Origin: Ectobius pallidus
Lineage: Eukaryota > Arthropoda > Insecta > Blattodea > Ectobiidae
Assembly: GCA_964059195.1 (NCBI GenBank)
Contig: CAXKWD010000002.1
Span: 167,034,559 to 167,098,558 of the forward strand
Direction of reading: 5' to 3'
Length of the DNA stretch: 64,000 nucleotides
Position numbers and translations under genes: made by a program. The notes under the pieces are model-generated. The model saw only the letters and a list, made by a program, of their open reading frames with translations. It had not been told where the DNA came from and did not search any database. Below, piece after piece: positions 23,801 through 35,636 of this stretch. Position 1 is the stretch's first letter. Each line of letters begins with the position of its first letter.

Positions 23801-26382
23801 CACGAAAAAAGTCGTATCGGTAAAAATAACATCTTTTTCAAATCCGCATACTCACAGCATAAAAGAAACTTTCGGAAATAAAACTAAAATCGACGCTAAC
23901 GGAAGTTGGCAGGGCTGAGAATCCCGGGAAGGCATGCAGCTTCTATTAAAGAGCAGGATTGTATAAGAGTGGAAAAAGAACAGTTTCAACTGCTTTAGCA
24001 TATAAACTTATGTTTCCTCGGAAACACAAGAAATTTTTGAGATTATATTGTTAATGTAAAAACAGTATCTTTTATTCTTGGAGATGAAAATCGCGCAGGA
24101 TTTTAGAAAACTCGAAATAAAAACGTTTTATCATCGTACTACATAAATCCTCCGAAATGACAAAACGCATAACTTTTCATTGCGAATATAACCATGTACA
24201 TCAACAATAAAAATGTACCATAGTTTACGAGATAAAGGCTTTCGAACCGTTGAAAACGCCTCGCACGAAAAAAGTCATATCGGCAAAAATTACATATTTT
24301 TCAATTCCGCACACTCACGGCATAAAGGAAACTTTCGGAAATAAAAATAAAATCGACGCTTACGAAAGTTGGCATGGCTGAGAATCCCGGGAAGGCATGC
24401 AGCTTCTATAAAAGCGGAGGATTGTATAAGAGTGGAAAGAGAACAGTTTCAACTGCTTTTGCATATAAACTTATGTTTCCTCGGAAACACAAGACATTTT
24501 TGAGATTATATTGTTAATGTAAAAACAATATTTTTTATTCTTGGAGATGAAAGTCGCTCAGGATTTTAGAAAAGTCGATATAAAACCATTTTATCAGCCT
24601 AGTACATAAAAACTCCCAAGAGACGAACGTCAAAACATTTCATTGCGAATAAAAGCGTGTACATCAACAATAAAAATGTACCATAATTTACGAGATAACG
24701 GCTGTCGAACCGTTGAAAACGACTCATACGAAAAAAGTAGTATCGGTAAAAATAACATCTTTTTCAAATCCGCATACTCACAGCATAAAAGAATCTTTCG
24801 GAAATAAAACTAAAATCGACGCTAACGGAAGTTGGCAGGGCTGAGAATTCCGGGAAGGCATGCAGCTTCTTTTAAAGCACAGGATTGTATAAGAGTGGAA
24901 AAAGAACAGTTTCAACTGCTTTTGCATATAAACTTATGTTTCCTCGGAAACACAAGACATTTTTGAGATTATATTGTTAATGTAAAAACAATATTTTTTA
25001 TTCTTGGAGATGAAAGTCGCGCAGGATTTTAGAAAAGTCGAAATAAAACCATTTTATCAGCCTAGTACATAAAAACTCCCAAGAGACGAACGTCATAACA
25101 TATCATTGCGAATAAAACCGTGTACATCAACAATAAAAATGTACCGTAGTTTACGAGATAACGGCTGTCGAACCGTTGAAACGCCTCGCACGAAAAAAGT
25201 CATATCGGCAAAAATAACATCTTTTACAATTCTGCACACTCACAGCATAAAAGAAACTTTCGGAAATAAAAATAAAATCGACGCTTACGGAAGTTGGTAG
25301 GGCTGAGAATCCCGGGAAGGCATGCAGCTTCTATTAAAGAGCAGGATTGTATAAGAGTGGAAAAAGAACAGTTTCAACTGCTTTTGCATATAAACTTATG
25401 TTTCCTCGGAAACGCAAGAAATTTTTGAGATTATATTGTTAATGTAAAAACAGTATCTTTTATTCTTGGAGATGAAAATCGCGCAGGATTTTAGAAAAGT
25501 CGAAATAAAACCGTTTTATCAGCATACTACATAAGAACTCTCTAGAGACGAACCTCATAACATTTCATTGCGAATAAAACCGTGTAACATCAACAATAAA
25601 AATGTACCATAGTTTACGAGATAACGACTGTCGAACCGTTGAAAACGCCTCGCACGAAAAAAGTCATATCGGCAAAAATAACATCTTTTACAATTCCGAA
25701 CACTCACAGCATAAAAGAAACTTTCGGAAATACAAATAAAATCGACGCTAACGAAAGTTGGCAGGGCTGAGAATCCCGGGAAGGCATGCAGGTTCTATTA
25801 AAGCGCAGGATTGTATAAGAGTGGAAAAAGAACAGTTTCAACTACTTTTGCATATAAACTTATGTTTCCTCGGAAACACAAGACATTTTTGAGATTATAT
25901 TGTTAATGTAAAAACAATATTTTTTATTCTTGGAGATGAAAGTCGCGCAGGATTTTAGAAAAGTCGAAATAAAATCATTTTATCAGCCTAGTACATAAAA
26001 ACTCCCAAGAGACGAACGTCATAACATTTCATTGCGAATAAAAGCGTGTACATCAACAATAAAAATGTACCATAGTTTACGAGATAACGGCTGTCGAACC
26101 GTTGAAAACGCCTCACACGAAAAAAGTAATATCGGCAAAAATAACATATTTTACAATTCCGCACACTCACAGCATAAAAGAATCTTTCGGAAATAAAAAT
26201 AAAATCGACGCTTACGGAAGTTTGTAGGGCTGAGAATCCCGGGAAGGTGCAGCTTCTATTAAAAAGCAGGATTGTATAAGATTGGAAAAAGAACAGTTTC
26301 AACTGCTTTTGCATATAAACTTATGTTTCCTCGGAAACGCAATAAATTTTTGAGATTATATTGTTAATGTAAAAACAGTATC
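20832..26382 (+). repeat. HOR family B, copy B1 (12 monomers)
   Basis: Starts are 20832 (m10), 21294 (m5), 21756 (chimera h), 22218 (m1), 22682 (m2'), 23144 (m3'), 23607 (m4'), 24070 (m5'), 24533 (m6'), 24996 (m7'), 25458 (m1'') and 25922 (c1'). The same order returns at 29162. The m5' type is marked by 'catcgtactac' and 'cctccgaaatg', and is the type that later receives the MITE. B1 has several private changes, for example 'gaaaaattcat' near 21495, 'aaaatgtcat' near 22884 and 'tttattattc' at 23607. Confidence 0.88.
21756..22217 (+). repeat. Three-part chimeric monomer h
   Basis: The head is m6 ('gtcgctcagg', 'gtcgatat'), the middle is m10/c4 ('gagacaaacgtc', 'gaacaaaacgtttac', 'gttataacgg', 'gtctcaaacg'), and the tail is m1 ('ccgaacactc', 'aaacttaggg', 'ctaacgaaag'). 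The same chimera, with the same junctions, recurs at 30087, 47668, 52013, 58494 and 63300. It formed once and was then amplified as part of family B. Confidence 0.85.
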
Positions 26383-29161
26383 TTTTGTTCTTGGAGATGA
26401 AAATCGCGCAGGATTTTTGAAAACTCGAAATAAAAACGTTTTATCAGCGTACTACATAAATCCTCCCAAATGACAACTGGCATAACTTTTCTTTGCGAAT
26501 ATAACCATGTACATCAACAATAAAAATGTACCATAGTTTACAAGATAACGGCTGTCGAACCGTTGAAAACGACTCACACGAAAAAAGTCGTATCGGTAAA
26601 AATAACATCTTTTTCAAATCCGCATACTCACAGCATAAAAGAAACTTTCGGAAATAAAACTAAAATCGACGCTAACGGAAGTTGGCAGGGCTGAGAATCC
26701 CGGGAAGGCATGCAGCTTCTATTAAAGAGCAGGATTGTATAAGAGTGGAAAAAGAACAGTTTCAACTGCTTTTGCATATAAACTTATGTTTCCTCGGAAA
26801 CGCAAGAAATTTTTGAGATTATATTGTTAATGTAAAAACAGTATCTTTTATTCTTGGAGATCAAAATCGCGCAGGATTTTAGAAAACTCGAAATAAAAAC
26901 GTTTTATCAGCGTACTACATAAATCCTCCCAAATGACAAAACGCATAACTTTTCATTGCGAATATAACCATGTACATCAACAATAAAAATGTACCATAGT
27001 TTACGAGATAAAGGCTTTCGAACCGTTGAAAACGCCTCGCACGAAAAAAGTCATATCGGCAAAAATAACATCTTTTTCAATTCCGCACACTCACGGCATA
27101 AAGGAAACTTTCGGAAATAAAAATAAAATCGACGCTAACGGAAGTTGGCAGGGCTGAGAATCCCGGGATTGGCATGCAGCTTCTATTAAAGCGCAGGATT
27201 GTATAAGATTGGAAAAAGAACAATTTCAACTGCTTTTGCATATAAACTTATGTTTCCTCGGAAACGCAAGAAATTTTTGAGATTATATTGTTAATGTAAA
27301 AACAGTATCTTTTATTCTTGGAGATGAAAATCGCGCAGGATTTTAGAAAAGTCGAAATAAAACCGTTTTATCAGCATACTACATAAGAACTCTCTAGAGA
27401 CGAACCTCATAACATTTCATTGCGAATAAAACCGTGTAACATCAACAATAAAAATGTACCATAGTTTACGAGATAACGGCTGTCGAACCGTTGAAAACGC
27501 CTCGCACGAAAAAAGTCATATCGGCAAAAATAACATCTTTTACAATTCCGAACACTCACAGCATAAAAGAAACTTTCGGAAATAAAAATAAAATCGACGC
27601 TAACGAAAGTTGGCAGGGCTGAGAATCCCGGGAAGGCATGCAGGTTCTATTAAAGCGCAGGATTGTATAAGAGTGGAAAAAGAACAGTTTCAACTACTTT
27701 TGCATATAAACTTATGTTTCCTCGGAAACACAAGACATTTTTGAGATTATATTGTTAATGTAAAAACAATATTTTTTATTCTTGGAGATGAAAGTCGCGC
27801 AGGATTTTAGAAAAGTCGAAATAAAATCATTTTATCAGCCTAGTACATAAAAACTCCCAAGAGACGAACGTCATAACATTTCATTGCGAATAAAAGCGTG
27901 TACATCAACAATAAAAATGTACCATAGTTTACGAGATAACGGCTGTCGAACCGTTGAAAACGCCTCACACGAAAAAAGTAATATCGGCAAAAATAACATA
28001 TTTTACAATTCCGCACACTCACAGCATAAAAGAATCTTTCGGAAATAAAAATAAAATCGACGCTTACGGAAGTTTGTAGGGCTGAGAATCCCGGGAAGGT
28101 GCAGCTTCTATTAAAAAGCAGGATTGTATAAGATTGGAAAAAGAACAGTTTCAACTGCTTTTGCATATAAACTTATGTTTCCTCGGAAACGCAATAAATT
28201 TTTGAGATTATATTGTTAATGTAAAAACAGTATCTTTTGTTCTTGGTAATGAAAATCGCGCAGGATTTTTGAAAACTCGAAATAAAAACGTTTTATCAGC
28301 GTACTACATAAATCCTCCCAAATGACAACTGGCATAACTTTTCTTTGCGAATATAACCATGTACATCAACAATAAAAATGTACCATAGTTTACAAGATAA
28401 CGGCTGTCGAACCGTTGAAAACGACTCACACGAAAAAAGTCGTATCGGTAAAAATAACATCTTTTTCAAATCCGCATACTCACAGCATAAAAGAAACTTT
28501 CGGAAATAAAACTAAAATCGACGCTAACGGAAGTTGGCAGGGCTGAGAATCCCGGGAAGGCATGCAGCTTCTATTAAAGAGCAGGATTGTATAAGAGTGG
28601 AAAAAGAACAGTTTCAACTGCTTTTGCATATAAACTTATGTTTCCTCGGAAACGCAAGAAATTTTTGAGATTATATTGTTAATGTAAAAACAGTATCTTT
28701 TATTCTTGGAGATCAAAATCGCGCAGGATTTTAGAAAACTCGAAATAAAAACGTTTTATCAGCGTACTACATAAATCCTCCCAAATGACAAAACGCATAA
28801 CTTTTCATTGCGAATATAACCATGTACATCAACAATAAAAATGTACCATAGTTTACGAGATAAAGGCTTTCGAACCGTTGAAAACGCCTCGCACGAAAAA
28901 AGTCATATCGGCAAAAATAACATCTTTTTCAATTCCGCACACTCACGGCATAAAGGAAACTTTCGGAAATAAAAATAAAATCGACGCTAACGGAAGTTGG
29001 CAGGGCTGAGAATCCCGGGATTGGCATGCAGCTTCTATTAAAGCGCAGGATTGTATAAGATTGGAAAAAGAACAGTTTCAACTGCTTTTGCATATAAACT
29101 TATGTTTCCTCGGAAACACAAGACATTTTTGAGATTATATTGTTAATGTAAAAACAATATT
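25458..29161 (+). repeat. Tandem duplication of a 1852-bp four-monomer unit
   Basis: The unit 25458-27309 (m1'', c1', c2, c3 at 25458, 25922, 26383, 26846) is repeated at 27310-29161 (27310, 27774, 28235, 28698). The shift is exactly 1852 bp. Differences I noticed include 'ataacgactg' versus 'ataacggctg', 'tacaaataaa' versus 'aaaaataaaa', 'ggagatga' versus 'ggtaatga' near 28245, and the tail of c3. The duplication separates B1 from B2. Confidence 0.88.
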
Positions 29162-32100
29162 TTTTATTCTTGGAGCTGAAAGTCGCGCAGGATTTTAGAA
29201 AAGTCGAAATAAAACCATTTTATCAGCCTAGTACATAAAAACTCCCAAGAGACGAACGTCATAACATTTCATTGCGAACAAAACGTTTACATCAACAATA
29301 AAAATGTACCATAGTTTACGTTATAACGGCTGTCGAACCGTCTCAAACGCCTCACACGAAAAAAGTCATATCGGCAAAAATAACATCTTTTACAATTCCG
29401 TATACTCACAGCATAAAAGAAACTTTCGGAAATAAAACTAAAATCGACGCTAACGGAAGTTGGCAGGGCTGAGAATCCCGGGAAGGCATGCAGCTTCTAT
29501 TAAAGAGCAGGATTGTATAAGAGTGGAAAAAGAACAGTTTCAACTGCTTTTGCATATAAACTTATGTTTCCTCGGAAACGCAAGAAATTTTTGAGATTAT
29601 ATTGTTAATGTAAAAACAGTATCTTTTATTCTTGGAGATGAAAATCGCGCAGGATTTTAGAAAACTCGAAATAAAAACGTTTTATCAGCGTACTACATAA
29701 ATCCTCCCAAATGACAAAACGCATAACTTTTCATTGCGAATATAACCATGTACATCAACAATAAAAATGTACCATAGTTTACGAGATAAAGGCTTTCGAA
29801 CCGTTGAAAACGCCTCGCACGAAAAAAGTCATATCGGCAAAAATTACATATTTTTCAATTCCGCACACTCACGGCATAAAGGAAACTTTCGGAAATAAAA
29901 ATAAAATCGACGCTTACGAAAGTTGGCATGGCTGAGAATCCCGGGAAGGCATGCAGCTTCTATAAAAGCGGAGGATTGTATAAGAGTGGAAAGAGAACAG
30001 TTTCAACTGCTTTTGCATATAAACTTATGTTTCCTCGGAAACACAAGACATTTTTGAGATTATATTGTTAATGTAAAAACAATATTTTTTATTCTTGGAG
30101 ATGAAAGTCGCTCAGGATTTTAGAAAAGTCGATATAAAACCATTTTATCAGCCTAGTACATAAAAACTCCCAAGAGACAAACGTCATAACATTTCATTGC
30201 GAACAAAACGTTTACATCAACAATAAAAATGTACCATAGTTTACGTTATAACGGCTGTCGAACCGTCTCAAACGCCTCACACGAAAAAAGTCATATCGGC
30301 AAAAATAACATCTTTTACAATTCCGAACACTCACAGCATAAAAGAAACTTAGGGAAATAAAAATAAAATCGACGCTAACGAAAGTTGGCAGGGCTGAGAA
30401 TCCCGGGAAGGCATGCAGCTTCTATTAAAGCGCAGGATTGTATAAGAGTGGAAAAAGAACAGTTTCAACTGCTTTTGCATATAAACTTATGTTTCCTCGG
30501 AAACACAAGACATTTTTGAGATTATATTGTTAATGTAAAAACAATATTTTTTATTCTTGGAGATGAAAGTCGCGCAGGATTTTAGAAAAGTCGAAATAAA
30601 ACCGTTTTATCAGCATACTACATAAAAACTCTCTAGAGACGAACCTCATAACATTTCATTGCGAATAAAACCGTGTAACATCAACAATAAAAATGTACCA
30701 TAGTTTACGAGATAACGGCTGTCGAACCGTTGAAAACGCCTCGCACGAAAAAAGTCATATCGGCAAAAATAACATCTTTTACAATTCCGAACACTCACAG
30801 CATAAAAGAAACTTAGGGAAATAAAAATAAAATCGACGCTAACGAAAGTTGGCAGGGCTGAGAATCCCGGGAAGGCATGCAGCTTCTATTAAAGCGCAGG
30901 ATTGTATAAGAGTGGAAAAAGAACAGTTTCAACTGCTTTTGCATATAAACTTATGTTTCCTCGGAAACACAAGACATTTTTGAGATTATATTGTTAATGG
31001 AAAAACAATATTTTTTATTCTTGGAGATGAAAATCGCGCAGTATTTTAGAAAAGTCGAAATAAAACCATTTTATCAGCCTAGTACATAAAAACTCCCAAG
31101 AGACGAACGTCATAACATTTCATTGCGTATAAAACCGTGTACATCAACAATAAAAATGTACCATAGATTACAAGATAACGGCTGTCAAACCGTTGAAAAC
31201 GACTCACACGAAAAAAGTCATATCGGGAAAAATAACATCTTTTATAATTCCGCATACTCACAGCATAAAAGAAACTTTCGGAAATAAAAATAAAATCGAC
31301 GCTAATGGAAGTTGGCAGGGCTGAGAATCCCGGGAAGGCATGCAGCTTCTATTAAAGCGCAGGATTGTATACGATTGGAAAAAGAACAGTTTCAACTGCT
31401 TTTGCATATAAACTTATGTTTCCTCGGAAACAAAAGACATTTTTGAGATTATATTGTTTATGTAAAAACAATATTTTTTATTCTTGGAGATGAAAGTCGT
31501 GCAGGATTTTAGAAAAGTCGATATAAAGCCATTTTATCAGCCTAGTACATAAAAACTCCCAAAAGACGAACGTCAAAACATTACATTGCGAATAAAAGCG
31601 TGTACATCAACAATAAAAATGTACCATAGTTTACGAGATAACGGCTGTCGAACCGTTGAAAACGACTCACACGAAAAAAGTCATATCGGTAAAAATAACA
31701 TCTTTTTGAAATCCGCATACTCACAGCATAAAATAAACTTTCGGAAATAAAACTAAAATCGACGCTAACGGAAGTTGGCAGGGCTGAGAATCCCGGGAAG
31801 GCATGCAGCTTCTATTAAAGCGCAGGATTGTATAAGAGTGGAAAAAGAACAGTTTCAACTGCTTTTGCATATAAACTTATGTTTCCTCGGAAACACAAGA
31901 CATTTTTGAGATTATATTGTTAATGTAAAAACAATATTTTTTATTCTTGGAGATGAAAGTCGCTCAGGATTTTAGAAAAGTCGATATAAAACCATTTTAT
32001 CAGCCTAGTACATAAAAACTCCCAAGAGACGAACGTCAAAATATTTCATTGCGAATAAAAGCGTGTACATCAACAATAAAAATGTACCATAGTTTACGAG

Positions 32101-34712
32101 ATAACGGCTGTCGAACCGTTGAAAACGACTCACACGAAAAAAGTCGTATCGGTAAAAATAACATCTTTTTCAAATCCGCATACTCACAGCATAAAAGAAA
32201 CTTTCGGAAATAAAACTAAAATCGACGCTAACGGAAGTTGGCAGGGCTGAGAATCCCGGGAAGGCATGCAGCTTCTATTAAAGAGCAGGATTGTATAAGA
32301 GTGGAAAAAGAACAGTTTCAACTGCTTTAGCATATAAACTTATGTTTCCTCGGAAACACAAGAAATTTTTGAGATTATATTGTTAATGTAAAAACAGTAT
32401 CTTTTATTCTTGGAGATGAAAATCGCGCAGGATTTTAGAAAACTCGAAATAAAAACGTTTTATCATCGTACTACATAAATCCTCCGAAATGACAAAACGC
32501 ATAACTTTTCATTGCGAATATAACCATGTACATCAACAATAAAAATGTACCATAGTTTACGAGATAAAGGCTTTCGAACCGTTGAAAACGCCTCGCACGA
32601 AAAAAGTCATATCGGCAAAAATTACATATTTTTCAATTCCGCACACTCACGGCATAAAGGAAACTTTCGGAAATAAAAATAAAATCGACGCTTACGAAAG
32701 TTGGCATGGCTGAGAATCCCGGGAAGGCATGCAGCTTCTATAAAAGCGGAGGATTGTATAAGAGTGGAAAGAGAACAGTTTCAACTGCTTTTGCATATAA
32801 ACTTATGTTTCCTCGGAAACACAAGACATTTTTGAGATTATATTGTTAATGTAAAAACAATATTTTTTATTCTTGGAGATGAAAGTCGCTCAGGATTTTA
32901 GAAAAGTCGATATAAAACCATTTTATCAGCCTAGTACATAAAAACTCCCAAGAGACGAACGTCAAAACATTTCATTGCGAATAAAAGCGTGTACATCAAC
33001 AATAAAAATGTACCATAATTTACGAGATAACGGCTGTCGAACCGTTGAAAACGACTCACACGAAAAAAGTCGTATCGGTAAAAATAACATCTTTTTCAAA
33101 TCCGCATTCTCACAGCATAAAAGAATCTTTCGGAAATAAAACTAAAATCGACGCTAACGGAAGTTGGCAGGGCTGAGAATTCCGGGAAGGCATGCAGCTT
33201 CTTTTAAAGCACAGGATTGTATAAGAGTGGAAAAAGAACAGTTTCAACTGCTTTTGCATATAAACTTATGTTTCCTCGGAAACACAAGACATTTTTGAGA
33301 TTATATTGTTAATGTAAAAACAATATTTTTTATTCTTGGAGATGAAAGTCGCGCAGGATTTTAGAAAAGTCGAAATAAAACCATTTTATCAGCCTAGTAC
33401 ATAAAAACTCCCAAGAGACGAACGTCATAACATTTCATTGCGAATAAAACCGTGTACATCAACAATAAAAATGTACCGTAGTTTACGAGATAACGGCTGT
33501 CGAACCGTTGAAACGCCTCGCACGAAAAAAGTCATATCGGCAAAAATAACATCTTTTACAATTCTGCACACTCACAGCATAAAAGAAACTTTCGGAAATA
33601 AAAATAAAATCGACGCTTACGGAAGTTGATAGGGCTGAGAATCCCGGGAAGGCATGCAGCTTCTATTAAAGAGCAGGAATGTATAAGAGTGGAAAAAGAA
33701 CAGTTTCAACTGCTTTTGCATATAAACTTATGTTTCCTCGGAAACGCAAGAAATTTTTGAGATTATATTGTTAATGTAAAAACAGTATCTTTTATTCTTG
33801 GAGATGAAAATCGCGCAGGATTTTAGAAAAGTCGAAATAAAACCGTTTTATCAGCATACTACATAAGAACTCTCTAGAGACGAACCTCATAACATTTCAT
33901 TGCGAATAAAACCGTGTAACATCAACAATAAAAATGTACCATAGTTTACGAGATAACGGCTGTCGAACCGTTGAAAACGCCTCGCACGAAAAGTCATATC
34001 GGCAAAAATAACATCTTTTACAATTCCGAACACTCACAGCATAAAAGAAACTTTCGGAAATAAAAATAAAATCGACGCTAACGAAAGTTGGCAGGGCTGA
34101 GAATCCCGGGAAGGCATGCAGGTTCTATTAAAGCGCAGGATTGTATAAGAGTGGAAAAAGAACAGTTTCAACTACTTTTGCATATAAACTTATGTTTCCT
34201 CGGAAACACAAGACATTTTTGAGATTATATTGTTAATGTAAAAACAATATTTTTTATTCTTGGAGATGAAAGTCGCGCAGGATTTTAGAAAAGTCGAAAT
34301 AAAACCATTTTATCAGCCTAGTACATAAAAACTCCCAAGAGACGAACGTCATAACATTTCATTGCGAATAAAAGCGTGTACATCAACAATAAAAATGTAC
34401 CATAGTTTACGAGATAACGGCTGTCGAACCGTTGAAAACGCCTCACACGAAAAAAGTAATATCGGCAAAAATAACATATTTTACAATTCCGCACACTCAC
34501 AGCATAAAAGAATCTTTCGGAAATAAAAATAAAATCGACGCTTACGGAAGTTTGTAGGGCTGAGAATCCCGGGAAGGTGCAGCTTCTATTAAAAAGCTGG
34601 ATTGTATAAGATTGGAAAAAGAACAGTTTCAACTGCTTTTGCATATAAACTTATGTTTCCTCGGAAACGCAATAAATTTTTGAGATTATATTGTTAATGT
34701 AAAAACAGTATC
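29162..34712 (+). repeat. HOR family B, copy B2 (12 monomers)
   Basis: Starts are 29162, 29624, 30087, 30549, 31013, 31476, 31939, 32402, 32865, 33328, 33790 and 34252, in the same order as B1 at a shift of about 8330 bp. I noted roughly fifteen differences across 5.5 kb. B2 marks shared with the next block are 'cattctcac' near 33110, 'ttgatagg' near 33626, 'ggaatgtat' near 33672, 'cgaaaagtc' near 33990 and 'aaaagctgg' near 34594. Confidence 0.88.
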
Positions 34713-35636
34713 TTTTGTTCTTGGAGATGAAAATCGCGCAGGATTTTTGAAAACTCGAAATAAAAACGTTTTATCAGCGTACTACATAAATCCTCCCAAA
34801 TGACAAAACGCATAACTTTTCATTGCGAATATAACCATGTACATCAACAATAAAAATGTACCATAGTTTACGAGATAAAGGCTTTCGAACCGTTGAAAAC
34901 GCCTCGCACGAAAAAAGTCATATCGGCAAAAATAACATCTTTTTCAATTCCGCACACTCACGGCATAAAGGAAACTTTCGGAAATAAAAATAAAATCGAC
35001 GCTAACGGAAGTTGGCAGGGCTGAGAATCCCGGGATTGGCATGCAGCTTCTATTAAAGCGCAGGATTGTATAAGATTGGAAAAAGAACAGTTTCAACTGC
35101 TTTTGCATATAAACTTATGTTTCCTCGGAAACACAAGACATTTTTGAGATTATATTGTTAATGTAAAAACAATATTTTTTATTCTTGGAGATGAAAGTCG
35201 CGCAGGATTTTAGAAAAGTCGAAATAAAACCATTTTATCAGCCTAGTACATAAAAACTCCCAAGAGACAAACGTCATAACATTTCATTGCGAACAAAACG
35301 TTTACATCAACAATAAAAATGTACCATAGTTTACGTTATAACGGCTGTCGAACCGTCTCAAACGCCTCACACGAAAAAAGTCATATCGGCAAAAATAACG
35401 TCTTTTACAATTCCGTATACTCACACCATAAAAGAAACTTAGGGAAATAAAAATAAAATCGACGCTTACGGAAGTTTGTAGGGCTGAGAATCCCGGGAAG
35501 GTGCAGCTTCTATTCAAAAGCAGGATTGTATAAGATTGGAAAAAGAACATTTTCAACTGCTTTTGCATATAAACTTATGTTTCCTCGGAAACGCAATAAA
35601 TTTTTGAGATTATATTGTTAATGTAAAAACAGTATC
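34713..35636 (+). repeat. c2/c3 chimera followed by c4, joining B2 to A5
   Basis: 34713-35176 starts as c2 ('ttttgttcttgg', 'gatttttgaaaactcg') but continues as c3 ('gacaaaacgc', 'cgggattggc'), so the exchange lies between about 34746 and 34806. 35177-35636 is c4 and is 460 bp, like 10650-11109, with private 'aataacgtctttt' and 'tattcaaaagc'. As at 11109, a c4 monomer comes directly before m1 of an A unit. Confidence 0.82.

Noticed and set aside
25106..25300. Plus-strand open frame of 64 codons in m7' monomers (also at 33438, 41303 and 55364)
   Set aside because: It exists only because m7' lacks one A in 'gttgaaacgcc'; m7 without that deletion does not keep the frame. No sign of coding constraint.
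25988..26314. Minus-strand open frame of 108 codons, and its many relatives of 60-108 codons (for example 2846-3028, 4293-4562, 9358-9654)
   Set aside because: They recur only because the satellite recurs. Different monomer types open or close the frame at different places, single-base indels break it, and the products show no recognisable domain. They are by-products of the repeat.
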